Below are positions 31,395-43,400 of a stretch of 64,000 bases of DNA, one piece after another. The position numbers and the translations under genes are program-made. The notes below the pieces were generated by a model. That model had not been told where the DNA came from and ran no database searches. It saw only the letters and a list, made by a program, of their open reading frames with translations. The number at the start of each line of letters is the position of its first letter. Position 1 is the first letter of the stretch. The DNA is from Schistocerca nitens. Its lineage: Eukaryota; Arthropoda; Insecta; Orthoptera; Acrididae. Location: assembly GCF_023898315.1 (NCBI RefSeq), contig NC_064623.1:12847140-12911139 (forward strand), given 5' to 3'.

Positions 31395-34231
31395 GCTTGT
31401 GTTGTTGTTGTTGTTGTGGTCTTCAGTCCTGAGACTGGTTTGATGCAGCTCTCCATGCTACTCTATCCTGTGCAAGCTTCTTCATCTCCCAGTAACTACT
31501 GCAACCTACATCCTTCTGAATCTGCTTAGTGTATTGATCTCTTGGTCTCCCTCTACGATTTTTACCCTCCACGCTGCCCTCCAATGCTAAATTTGTGATC
31601 CCTTGATGCCTCAAAACATGTCTTACCAACCGATCCCTTCTTCTAGTCAAGTTGTGCCACAAACTTCTCTTCTCCCCAATCCTATTCAATACCTCCTCAT
31701 TAGTTACGTGATCTACCCACCTTATCTTCAGCATTCTTCTGTAGCACCACATTTCGAAAGCTTCTATTCTCTTCTTGTCCAAACTGGTTATCGTCCATGT
31801 TTCACTTCCATACATGGCTACACTCCATACAAATACTTTCAGAAACGACTTCCTGACATTCAAATCTATACTCGATGTTAACAAATTTCTCTTCTTCAGA
31901 AACGCTTTCCTTGCCATTGGCAGTCTACATTTTTATATCCTCTCTACTTCGACCATCATCGGTTATTTTACTCCCTAAATAGCAAAACTCCTTTACTGCT
32001 TTAAGTGTCTCATTTCCTAATCTAATCCCCTCAGCATCACCAGATTTAATTTGACTACATTCCATTATCCTCGTTTTGCTTTTGTTGATGTTCATCTTAT
32101 ATCCTCCTTTCAAGACACTGTCCATTCCGTTCAAATGCTCTTCCAAGTCCTTTGCTGTCTCTGACAGAATTACAATGTCATCGGCGAACCTCAAAGTTTT
32201 TACTTCTTCTCCATGAATTTTAATACCTACTCCGAATTTTTCTTTTGTTTCCTTTACTGCTTGCTCAATATACAGATTGAATAACATCGGGGATAGGCTA
32301 CAACCCTGTCTCACTCCTTTCCCAACCACTGCTTACCTTTCATGCCCCTCGACTCTTATACCTGCCATCTGGTTTCTGTACAAATTGTAAATAGCCTTTC
32401 GCTCCTTGTATTTTACCCCTGCCACCTTCAGAATTTGAAAGAGTGTATTCCAGTTAACGTTGTCAAAAGCTTTCTCTAAGTCTACAAATGCTAGAAACGT
32501 AGGTTTGCCTTTTCTTAATCTTTCTTCTAATATAAGTCGTAAGGTTAGTATTGCCTCACGTGTTCCAGTATTTCTACGGAATCCAAACTGATCTTCCCCG
32601 AGGTCCGCTTCTACCAGTTTTTCCATTCGTCTGTAAAGAATTCGCGTTAGTATCTTGCAGCTGTGACTTATTAAACTGATAGTTCGGTAATTTTCACATC
32701 TGTCAACACCTGCTTTCTTTGGTATTGGAATTATTATATTCTTGTTGAAGTCTGTGGGTATTTCGCCTGTCTCATACATCTTGCTCACCAGATGGTAGAG
32801 TTTTGTCATGACTGGCTCTCCCAAGGCCATCAGTAGTTCTAATGGAATGTTGTCTACTCCCGGGGCCTTGTTTCGACTCAGGTCTTTCAGTGCTCTGTCA
32901 AACTCTTCACGCAGTATCTTATCTCCCATTTCATCTTCATCTACATTGTCTTCCATTTCCATAATACTGTCCTCAAGTACATCGCCCTTGTATAAACCCT
33001 CTATATACTCCTTCCACCTTTCTGCCTTCCCTTCTTTGCTTAGAACTGGGTTGCCATCTGAGCTCTTGATATTCATAAAAGTGGTTCTCTTCTCTCCAAA
33101 GGTCTCTTTAATTTTCCTGTAGGCAGTATCTATCTTACCCCTAGTGAGACAAGCCTCTACGTCCTTACATTTGTCCTCTACCCATCCCTGCTTAGACATT
33201 TTGCACTTTCTGTCGATCTCATTTTTGAGACGTTTGTATTCCCTTTTGCCTGCTTCATTTACTGCATTTTTATATTTTCTCCTTTCATCAATTAAATTCA
33301 ATATTTCTTCTGTTACCCAAGGATTTCTATTAGCCCTCGTCTTTTTACCTACTTGATCCTCTGCTGCCTTCACTACTTCATCCCTCAGAGCTACCCATTC
33401 TTCTTCTACTGTATTTCTTTCCCCCATTCCTGTCAATTGTTCCCTTATGCTCTCCCTGAAACTCTCTACAACCTCTGGTTCTTTCAGTTTATCCAGGTCC
33501 CATCTCCTTAAATTCCCACCTTTTTGCAGTTTCTTCAGTTTCAATCTGCAGTTCATAACCAATAGATTGTGGTCAGAATCCACATCTGCCCCTGGAAATG
33601 TTTTACAATTTAAAACCTGGTTCCTAAATCTCTGTCTTACCATTATATAATCTATCTGATACCTATTAGTGTGTCCAGGATTCTTCCAGGTATACAACCT
33701 TCTTTTATGATTCTTGAACCAAGTGTTAGCTATGATTAAGTTATCATCTGTGCAAAATTCTACAAGGTGGCTTCCTCTTTCATTTCTTCCCCCCAATCCA
33801 TATTCACCTACTATGTTTCCTTCTCTCCCTTTTCCTACTGACGAATTCCAGTCACCCATGACTATTAAATTTTCGCCTCCCTTCACTACCTGAATAATTT
33901 CTTTTATCTCGTCATACATTTCATCAATTTCTTCATCATCTGCAGAGCTAGTTGGCATATAAACTTGTACTACTGTAGTAGGCATGGGCTTTGTGTCTAT
34001 CTTGGCCACAATAATGCGTTCACTATGCTGTTTGTAGTAGTTAACCCGCACTCCTATTTTTTATTCATTATTAAACCTACTCCTGCATTACCCCTATTTG
34101 ATTTTGTATTTATAACCCTGTAATCACCTGACCAAAAGTCTTGTTCCTCCTGCCACCGAACTTCACTAATTCCCACTATATCTAACTTTAACCTATCCAT
34201 TTCCTTTTTTAAATTTTCTAACCTACCTGCC
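31395..34231 (-). mobile_element. RTE-clade LINE copy RTE-5, almost full length
   Basis: The 3' end has (GTT)6-type sequence at 31395; the 5' end is cut at about 34231, just inside the start of the endonuclease coding. A 572-codon minus-strand frame (34051-32333) spans VYMPTSSADD, MGDWNSSVG, SDHNLLVMNC, the linker and the first part of the RT through AFVDLEKAFDNVNW. Frameshifts near 34060, 32330 and 31925 separate it from the 134- and 164-codon frames that complete RT motif C (LRFADDIVIL) and the C-terminus. Only a few single-base lesions make it defective. It is closely similar to RTE-7. Confidence 0.93.
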
Positions 34232-34254
34232 CGATTAAGGCTTGTGTTACCAGT

Positions 34255-35275
34255 ACTAATACGAGATGGAATCCATAATTTTCGGGACTGGTGCTGCCAT
34301 CTGGAAAGTAGGAGTAGCAGCTCTTTGCACCGCTAGGTGGCGAGAGCTGCATATCTGATGAGTTAGTGTGGGGCGTGGCATTCAGCTGGGAGGAGGTGTT
34401 GCGTGTCTATAGTGATTTCCGTAATACTCTGCGTTTGGTGTTTGGTGATTTTACGATGGTTCCGCGAACAGAACAGCGCGTGTGTATCAAATTATGCGCG
34501 AATCTCGGGAAAAGTGTTACGGAGACCCTTGCAGTGATCCAACAAGTATTTGGGGGACTGAGAATGAGTCGCACGCGTGTGTTTGAGTGCCATGCTCGGT
34601 TCAGGGCCGGCCGTACAGACGTCGAAGATGATGCTCACATTAGAAGGCCCGTTAGCCGCACAATGCCAAACATTGTTGCCAAACTTCAACAACTGGTTCG
34701 TGCGGATCGACTTCGAACCATTCAAGACCTTGCAGATGAAGTGGATATTGGTTAAGGGACATGTCAACGAATGTTGACTGATGAATTGGGCACGCATTGT
34801 GTCGCCGCAAAATTTGTGCCAAGGGTCTTGACTGCTGAACAGAAGGCACAGCGTGTTGAAGTGTGTACGGACCTTCATGAGACCGCATCTGATGATGGTG
34901 GTGGTGGTTAGTGTTTAACGTCCCGTCGACAACGAGGTCATTAGAGATAGAGCGCAAGCTCGGGTTAGGGAACGATTGCGAAGGAAATCGGCCGTGCTCT
35001 TTCAAAGGAACCATCCCGGCATTGCCTGAAACGATTTAGGGCAATCACAGAAAACCTAAATTAGGATGGCTGGAGACGGGATTGAACCGTCGTCCTCCCG
35101 AATGCGCGCATCTGATGATCCAGCCTTCTCGTCACGGGTTATCACCGGCGACGAGAGCTGGATTTACGGTTATGATCCAGATGCAAAGCAACAATCGTCC
35201 CAGTGGAAGAGCCCAGGCTCTCCAAGAGCCAATAAAGCGAGACAGGTGAAGAGCCAAGTGAAGAGTGTGAGGTAA
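34255..35275 (+). pseudogene. mariner element (MLE-2), 5' half with nested SINE
   Basis: After TA at about 34253, the inverted repeat (CGAGATGGAATCCATAATTT) starts the element. The ATG at 34456 gives EQRVCIKLCANLGKSVTETL, then SRTRVFECHARFRAGR (helix-turn-helix), DDAHIRRPVS and RTIQDLADEVDIG, a stop, and FVPRVLTAEQKAQRVEVCTD. After the SINE, FSSRVITGDESWIYGYDPDA has the first catalytic Asp (near 35153), then QSSQWKSPGSPRANKARQVK. It stops matching near 35275, so the 3' half is missing. The 3' half at 39.6-40.2 kb belongs to a related family by its terminal repeat. Confidence 0.83.
34897..35106 (-). mobile_element. SINE3 (GGTTCAATCCCG-type) in the mariner
   Basis: It is flanked by CGCATCTGATGAT (34884-34896 and 35107-35119). 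On the minus strand the head has B-box GGTTCAATCCCG (about 35085). The body contains GGGACGTTAAACACTAACCA and the tail is (ACC)n. It is a different family from SINE1 and SINE2, and widespread in insects as far as I recall. Confidence 0.9.
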
Positions 35276-36683
35276 CGGGCGAGTTGTGGCGCCCTGGAAA
35301 CATTCTAAGTTCGGAGTTGATGCGACAGCCGGGGCCCGGCAGCAAACACGTGGTGCCAGACGTTAACCGGAAGAGAGGGGTAGCGCCAGCGCGTGGTCCA
35401 GGCCGAGCACGTGGCTGGGAATTCCTTAGTGACGCTGTGTGGATGAAGGAGACACGCCGCGAGTGCCGAAGATGGCGGACTTTGTGAAACCATCATGGCA
35501 GACATTTCACAGTTCGTATAAAAATTAGTAGTAGCCAGATGAATCATGATACCTCAAAAAGTAACTGTACACTACCATTATTTGCACGATGTTTCTGATG
35601 GTTGTTATCAGATTTTCAATATCTTTATTAGTTTAAAGTTTAGTATCTGACTGTAAATTATACAAGTAACACCCAGCAACGAATTTCCAAAATATAAGCG
35701 CTTCATCCGATTTTGTCGATCGCCATGTCTTTAGAAAGCTATTAGTGTAAAACTAAATTGGTATGAATTACAGGCATGTAACTTGAATAGTACATGAGTT
35801 ATTGGGGGTCAAAGTGGCTGATTACTACTAATCACATTAGGCCATAAGTACTCCACAGTTACACGAAAGAAACGGTAGCAGCATGCTTGTAAATATATTT
35901 ATTAATCTATATCTTTGTTTATATCTTATATATACTAGTCATGAAGAAATTGGTTAAATATTTACTATCTTTTAGACAGCACAGACACATTAGGCTGTTG
36001 GCCTACCTTTTGTGCTATTCCTTCGATATATGTTAATTTCAGTTGTTTATGTATCTAATAATGTGTGTTAGAGCTTGTTTATGGTCCAGCCGTAAGAATA
36101 TTTATTTAATTTCAAGTTATTTAAATGTAAATCCAGTATTTCGAATGTGTTTCATTACGTTTGTGTGGATACATTGGCTTGGAGACATGGAGGGAGCACT
36201 CTAGCCAATGACAGCGATCGTTACTAAGAGAGACGCATGGAGCTTGGGGAGGAGCATCGTTTTCCGTTTTCGAGAGAGGACAGGGAGTTCAGAACAGTGC
36301 AGCGCAATGGACTGTCACACAGGACACGGGGAGAGTCCTCGACAGAATGGTCCGACGGACGCACGGTCGACGGAAAGACTTGAGTGTGGAGCGGTTTGCG
36401 TGTGCTCGCGGCAGATGGAAATACTTCGGAGTGCCGACTTGTGCACTTGTGAGATTTCCGTGCCTTCTACAGTGAAGACGTAGTGTGTGTTTACAAGTGA
36501 ATATCTCGCGAGCTATGCTGTCGTTCATAGCTAATTACGTGCAGTAGGAATCTATTGTTTCCCTGTTATTCAACTTATATTTTATTTAATTGCTGGACCA
36601 TAGACACCAATAAGTGCTTTGCAGAGATATATGGCAGTCTCAAGAGAACTTCTGCTATCGTACTCATAATTTAAAGTCGTTAA
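35276..36683. repeat. Unassigned 1.4 kb between mariner and RTE-6; possibly an LTR
   Basis: No gene is recognised. A GC-rich left part (35276-35500), an AT-rich middle and a moderately GC-rich part (36190-36490) follow one another. The short frames (up to 91 codons) have no known motif. The 36190-36680 portion resembles, from memory, part of a long orthopteran LTR, but no matching termini or duplication are visible. Confidence 0.3.
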
Positions 36684-39066
36684 AATGAAAGAGGAAGCCG
36701 CCTGGTAGAATTTTGCACAGAGCACAACTTAATCACAGCTAACACTTGGTTCAAGAATCATAAAAGAAGGTTGTATACATGGAAGAAGCCTGGAGATACT
36801 GACAGATTTTAGATAGATTATATAATGGTAACACAGAGATTTAGGAACCAGGTTTTAAATTGTAAGATATTTCCAGGGACAGATGTGGACTCTGACCACA
36901 ATCTATTGGTTATGAACTGTAGATTAAAACTGAAGAAACTGCAAAAAGGTGGGAATTTAAGGAAATGGGACCTTGATAAACTGACTAAACCAGAGGTTGT
37001 ACAGAGTTTCAGGGAGAGCGTAAGAGAACAAATGGCAGGAATTGGGGAAAGAAATACAGTAGAAGAAGAATGGGTAGCTTTGAGGGATGAAGTAGTGAAG
37101 GCAGCAGGGGACCAACTAGGTAAAAAGACGAGGGCTAGTAGAAATCCTTGGGTAACAGAAGAAATATTGAATTTAATTGATGAAAGGAGAAAATATAAAA
37201 ATGCAGTAAATGAAGCAGGCAAAAAGGAATACAAACGTCTCAAAAATGAGATCGACAGGAAGTTCAAAAGGGCTAAGCAGGGATGGGTAGAGGACAAATG
37301 TAAGGATGTAGATGCTTATATCACTAGGGGTGAGCTAGATATTGCCTACAGGAAAATTAAAGAGACCTTTGGAGAAAAGAGAACCACTTGTATGAATATT
37401 AAGAGCTAATATGGAAAACCAGTTCTAAGCAAAGAAGGGAAAGCAGAAAGGTGGAAGGAGTATATAGAGTGTCTATACAAGGGCGATGTACTTGAGGACA
37501 ATATTATGGAAATGGAAGAGGATGTAGATGAAGATGAAATGGGATATATGATACTGCGTGAAGAGTTTGACAGAGCACTGAAAGACCTGAGTCGAAACAA
37601 GGCCCCGGGAGTAGGAAACATTCCATTAGAACTACTGACGGCCTTGGGAGAGCCAGTCCTGACAAAACTCTACCATCTGGTGAGCAAAATGTATGAGGCA
37701 GGCGAAATTCCATAAAACTTCTAGAAGAATATAATAATTCCAATCCCAAAGAAAGCAGGTGTTGACAGATGTGAAAATTACCGAACCATCAGTTTAATAA
37801 GTCACGGCTACAAAATACTAACGCGAATTCTTTACAGACGAATGGAAAAACTGGTAGAAGCCGACCTCGGGGAAGATCAGTTTCGATTCCGTAGAAATAT
37901 TGGAACACGTGAGGCAATACTGACCCTACGACTTATCTTAGAAAATAGATTAAGGAAAGGCAAACCTACGTTTGTAGCATTTGTAGACTTAGAGAAAGCT
38001 TTTGACAATGTTGACTGGAATACTCTGTTTCAAATTCTGAAGGTGGCAGGGGTAAAATATAGGGAGCGAAGGGCTATTTACAATTTGTATAGAAACCAAA
38101 TGGCATTTATAAAGAGTTGAGGGGCATGAAAGGGAAGCAGTGGTTGGGAATGGAGGGAGACAGGGCTGTAGCCTCTCCCCAACGTTATTCAATCTGTATA
38201 TTGAGCAAGACGTGAAGGAAACAAAAGAAAATTTCGAAGTAGATGTTAAAACTCATGGAGAAGAAATAAAAAGTTTGAGGTTCGCTGATGACATTGTAAT
38301 TCTGTCAGAGACAGCAAAGTACTTGGAAGAGCAGTTGAACGGAATGGACAGTGTCTTGAAAGGAGGATATAAGATGAACATCAACAAAAGCAAAACGAGG
38401 ATAATGGAATGTAGTCGAATTAAGTCGAGTGATGCTGAGGGTATTAGATTAGAAAATGAAACACTTAAAATAGTAAAGGAGTTTTGCTATTTGGGGAGCC
38501 AAATAACTGATGATGGTCGAAGTAGAGAGGATATTAAATGTAGACTGGCAATGGCAAGGAAATCGTTTCTGAAGAAGAGAAATTTGTTAACGTCGAATAT
38601 AGACTTAAGTGTCAGGAAGTCTTTTCTGAAAGTATTTGTATGGAGTGTAGCCATGTATGGAAGTGAAACATGGACGATAAATAGTTTAGACAAGAAGAAA
38701 ATAGAAGCTTTCTAAATGTGGTGCCACAGAAGAATGCTGAAGATTAGATAGGTATATCACATAACTAATGAGGGGGTATTGAATAGGATTGGGGAGAAGA
38801 GAAGTTTGTGGCACAACTTGACTAGGAGAAGGGATCGTTGGTAGGACATGTTCTGAGGCATCAAGGGATCACAAATTTAGTATTGGAGGTCAGCGTGGAG
38901 GGTAAAAATCGTACAGGGAGACCAAGAGACGAATACACCAAGCAGATTCGGAAAGATGTAGGTCGCAGTAGGTACTGGGAGATGAAGAAGCTTGCACAGG
39001 ATAGAGTAGCATGGAGAGCTGCATCAAACCAGTCTCAGGACTGAAGACCACAACAACAACAAACCA
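36684..39066 (+). mobile_element. RTE-clade LINE copy RTE-6, 5'-truncated, chimeric 3' end
   Basis: The copy begins inside the endonuclease region (ERGSRLVEF-like; first long frame 36825-37409 includes SDHNLLVMNC). It continues through the linker, RT (FVAFVDLEKAFDNVDW near 38000; GGRQGCSLSP; LRFADDIVIL near 38277) and the C-terminal domain to ACCACAACAACAACAAA. Stops at 37408, 37714 and 38713 and frameshifts near 38118 and 38838 disable it. Its last 90 bp or so and 3' flank are identical to those of RTE-7, although the rest is clearly more diverged. The flank AAACCAGG does not match its 5' flank. Confidence 0.92.
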
Positions 39067-39349
39067 GGATATTTCGCGACACTTTTCTTAAACTAAAAAA
39101 GTGAAATATTTGTGCAAATTACTGCTGTATTCAATTGATTTAGTAAAATAAATAAATAAATGAACACTTTATACTGTGATTAATTTAATAAAATCCAAGG
39201 GAGGGCATTCAAATGGTAAGAACATTTTACAATACGAGGTGCTATCCAAAAATTTCGGGACTGGTGCTGCCATCTGTTGAAAACCTTACCTTTGGACTAA
39301 GGGTCACCCCCACCTTCGAAGTAGTTCCCATCTGCACGTACACACCGGT
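38973..39349 (+). repeat. Left arm of a 377 bp inverted repeat
   Basis: It pairs base for base with 40100-40476 on the other strand: positions sum to 79449 throughout, with no indels. Only two bases differ (39227 T against G; 39305 C against G). The arm contains the 3' end of RTE-6, about 170 bp of flank, and the reversed 3' end of a mariner element (39237-39349). Confidence 0.97.
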
Positions 39350-40099
39350 GTGTGCGGAAGACCGCAACAACAACAACAACAACAAAATAGTACCTGCAGA
39401 TTTTAATTAATTGCGATCTTTCATTTATAAATTTCTATATTAATTCGCAATTGCCAAGTGATAGGAACCTTCGACCATTCGATTCATGTGTATATTCATA
39501 TTGTATACTGTAGACTCAGCAGTATTTGGCCTGTAATGTGGTAACTACGTATCCCAGCCCCTAGACGGCGAAACCAGCCAAAACTTTTAATATTTCCACT
39601 CTGAGTCGGAGGGTACGTAGTTGAGGGCCACCTCATTTTATTCATTTGAAAGTCCGCAAGAGCATGATCATCGTTTTCTTTGATACCAACGGAATTGTGC
39701 ACAAAGAATTCGTCCCACCCAACCAAACAGTGAATTCCGCGTACTAATACGATGTTTTTCGACGGTTCCGTGAAAACGTGCAGTGACAACAGCCCGAACT
39801 TTGGCGTCAAGGGAACTGGCTGCTGCATCACGACAACGCACCCTGTCTCACGTCCTTGCTCACCAGGACCTTTTTGGCAAAAAAAAAAAAAAAAAACAAC
39901 ATGGCGGCTGCACCCCACCCACGGTACTCGCCAGATTTGCCACCTTGAGACTTCGCGCTATCCCCAAAACTGAAACTTAATTTGAAAGGCCCTCGGTTCG
40001 ACACTCTAGAGAGGATTCAAGAAGAATCGCTAGCAGTGATGAACACCCACAAAGAACAGGACTTCCAGAAAACGTTTGATCAGTGGCAGAAGCGCTGGG
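39350..40099 (+). pseudogene. Spacer of the inverted repeat: mariner C-terminal coding and unassigned DNA
   Basis: The left 250 bp (39350-39600) are unassigned. They start with GAAGACCGCAACAACAACAA, which resembles the last bases of the RTE LINE. From about 39600 the plus strand reads as mariner transposase with frameshifts: VPPNQTVNS (39715), a second catalytic Asp region near 39830, MAAAPHPRYSPDLPP (39900-39945), LKLNLKGPRFDTLERIQEES, and QDFQKTFDQWQKRWDRCVRA to 40115. An A18 run at 39880-39897 interrupts the frame. Confidence 0.75.
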
Positions 40100-40476
40100 A
40101 CCGGTGTGTACGTGCAGATGGGAACTACTTCGAAGGTGGGGGTCACCCTTAGTCCAAAGGTAAGGTTTTCAACAGATGGCAGCACCAGTCCCGAAATTTT
40201 TGGATAGCACCTCGTATTGTACAATGTTCTTACCATTTGAATGCCCTCCCTTGGATTTTATTAAATTAATCACAGTATAAAGTGTTCATTTATTTATTTA
40301 TTTTACTAAATCAATTGAATACAGCAGTAATTTGCACAAATATTTCACTTTTTTAGTTTAAGAAAAGTGTCGCGAAATATCCTGGTTTGTTGTTGTTGTG
40401 GTCTTCAGTCCTGAGACTGGTTTGATGCAGCTCTCCATGCTACTCTATCCTGTGCAAGCTTCTTCATCTCCCAGTA
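40100..40476 (-). repeat. Right arm of the 377 bp inverted repeat
   Basis: This contains the natural 3' end of the mariner element (coding ends RADGNYFEGGGHP, terminal repeat ending 40214 then TA), about 170 bp of flank, and the 3' end of RTE-7. The mariner coding runs into this arm without a break, so this arm looks original and the left arm the copy. Confidence 0.95.
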
Positions 40477-43400
40477 ACTACTGCAACCTACATCCTTCTG
40501 AATCTGCTTAGTGTATTGATCTCTTGGTCTCCCTCTACGATTTTTACCCTCCACGCTGCCCTCCAATGCGAAATTTGTGATCCCTTGATGCCTCAAAACA
40601 TGTCCTACCAACCGATCCCTTCTTCTAGTCAAGTTGTGCCACAAACTTCTCTTCTCCCCAATCCTATTCAATACCTCCTCATTAGTTACGTGATCTACCC
40701 ACCTTATCTTCAGCATTCTTCTGTAGCACCACATTTCGAAAGCTTCTATTCTCTTCTTGTCCAAACTGGTTATCGTCCATGTTTCACTTCCATACATGGC
40801 TACACTCCATACAAATACTTTCAGAAACGACTTCCTGACACCTAAATCTATACTCGATGTTAACAAATTTCTCTTCTTCAGAAACGCTTTCCTTGCCATT
40901 GCCAGTCTACATTTTATATCCTCTCTACTTCGACCATCATCGGTTATTTTACTCCCTAAATAGCAAAACTCCTTTACTACTTTAAGTGTCTCATTTCCTA
41001 ATCTAATTCCCTCAGCATCACCCGACTTAATTTGACTACATTCCATTATCCTCGTTTTGCTTTTGTTGATGTTCATCTTATATCCTCCTTTCAAGACACT
41101 GTCCATTCCGTTCAACTGCTCTTCCAAGTCCTTTGCTGTCTCTGACAGAATTACAATGTCATCGGCGAACCTCAAAGTTTTTACTTCTTCTCCATGAATT
41201 TTAATACCTACTCCGAATTTTTCTTTTGTTTCCTTTACTGCTTGCTCAATATACAGATTGAATAACATCGGGGAGAGGCTACAACCCTGTCTCACTCCCT
41301 TCCCAACCACTGCTTCCCTTTCATGCCCCTCGACTCTTATAACTGCCATCTGGTTTCTGTACAAATTGTAAATAGCCTTTCGCTCCCTGTATTTTACCCC
41401 TGCCACCTTCAGAATTTGAAAGAGAGTATTCCAGTCAACATTGTCAAAAGCTTTCTCTAAGTCTACAAATGCTAGAAACGTAGGTTTGCCTTTTCTTAAT
41501 CTTTCTTCCAAGATAAGTCGTAAGGTCAGTATTGCCTCGCGTGTTCCAACATTTCTACGGAATCCAAACTGATCATCCCCGAGGTCGGCTTCTACCAGTT
41601 TTTCCATTCGTCTGTAAAGAATTCGCGTTAGTATTTTGCAGCTGTGACTTATTAAACTGATAGTTCGGTAATTTTCACATCTGTCAACACCTGCTTTCTT
41701 TGGGATTGGAATTATTATATTCTTCTTGAAGTCTGAGGGTATTTCGCCTGTCTCATACATCTTGCTCACCAGATGGTAGAGTTTTTTCAGGACTGGCTCT
41801 CCCGAGGCCATCAGTAGTTCTAATGGAATGTTGTCTACTCCCGGGGCCTTGTTTCGACTCAGGTCTTTCAGTGCTCTGTCAAACTCTTCACGCAGTATCT
41901 TATCTCCCATTTCATCTTCATCTACATCCTCTTCCATTTCCATAATTTTTTCCTCAAGTACATCTCCCTTGTATAAACCCTCTATATACTCCTTCCACCT
42001 TTCTGCCTTCCCTTCTTTGCTTAGAACTGGGTTTCCATCTGAGCTCTTGATATTCATACAAGTGTTTCTCTTCTCTCCAAAGGTCTCTTTAATTTTCCTG
42101 TAGGCAGTATCTATCTTACCCCTAGTGAGACAAGCCTCTACATCCTTACATTTGTCCTCTAGCCATCCCTGCTTAGCCATTTTGCACTTCCTGTCGATCT
42201 CATTTTTGAGACGTTTGTATTCCTTTTTGCCTGCTTCATTTACTGCATTTTTATATTTTCTCCTTTCATCAATTAAATTCAATATTTCTTCTGTTACCCA
42301 AGGATTTCTATTAGCCCTCGTCTTTTTACCTACTTGATCGTCTGCTGCCTTCACCACTTCATCCCTCAGAGCTACCCATTCTTCTTCTACTGTATTTCTT
42401 TCCCCCATTCCTGTCAATTGTTCCCTTATGCTCTCCCTGAAACTCTCTACAACCTCTGGTTCTTTCAGTTTATCCAGATCCCATCTCCTTAAATTCCCAC
42501 CTTTTTGCAGTTTCTTCAGTTTCAATCTGCAGTTCATAACCAATAGATTGTGGTCAGAATCCACATCTGCCCCTGGAAATGTCTTACAATTTAAAACCTG
42601 GTTCCTGAATCTCTGTCTTACCATTATATAATCTATCTGAAACCTGTCAGTATCTCCAGGCTTCTTCCATGTATACAGCCTCCTTTCATGATTCTTGAAC
42701 CAAGTGTTAGCTATGATTAAGTTATGCTCTGTGCAAAATTCTACAAGGCGGCTTCCTCTTTCATTCCTTCCCCCCAATCCATATTCACCTACTATGTTTC
42801 CTTCTCTCCCTTTTCCTACTGACGAATTCCAGTCACCCATGACTATTAAATTTTCGTCTCCCTTCACTACCTGAATAATTTCTTTTATCTCGACATACAT
42901 TTCATCTATTTCTTCATCATCTGCAGAGCTAGTTGGCATATAAACTTGTACTACTGTAGTAGGCATGGGCTTTGTGTCTATCTTGGCCACAATAATGCGT
43001 TCACTATGCTGTTTGTAGTAGCTAACCCGCACTCCTATTCTTTTATTCATTATTAAACCTACTCCTGCATTACCCCTATTTGATTTTGTATTTATAACCC
43101 TGTAATCACCTGACCAAAAGTCTTGTTCCTCCTGCCACCGAACTTCACTAATTCCCACTATATCTAACTTTAACCTATCCATTTCCCTTTTTAAATTTTC
43201 TAACCTACCTGCCCGATTAAGTGATCTGACATTCCACGCTCCGATCCGTAGAACGCCAGTTTTCTTTCTCCTGATAACGACGTCCTCTTGAGTAGTCCCC
43301 GCCCGGAGATCCGAATGGGGGACTATTTTACCTCCGGAATATTTTACCCAAGAGGACGCCATCATCATTTAATCATACAGTAGAGCTGCATGTCCTCGGG

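Noticed and set aside
39237-40214. The inverted ends as ordinary mariner terminal repeats
   Set aside because: The left arm contains reversed coding of the transposase C-terminus and continues through 170 bp of flank into a LINE. A mariner terminal repeat would be about 30-40 bp and would not do this.
41828-42631. Serine- and leucine-rich plus-strand frames across the RTE copies
   Set aside because: They are antisense shadows of the LINE coding sequence and recur at the same relative position in every copy.
40405-43368. A host craniofacial development protein 2-like gene
   Set aside because: The endonuclease plus RT domains, target duplication and many copies show it is an RTE LINE.
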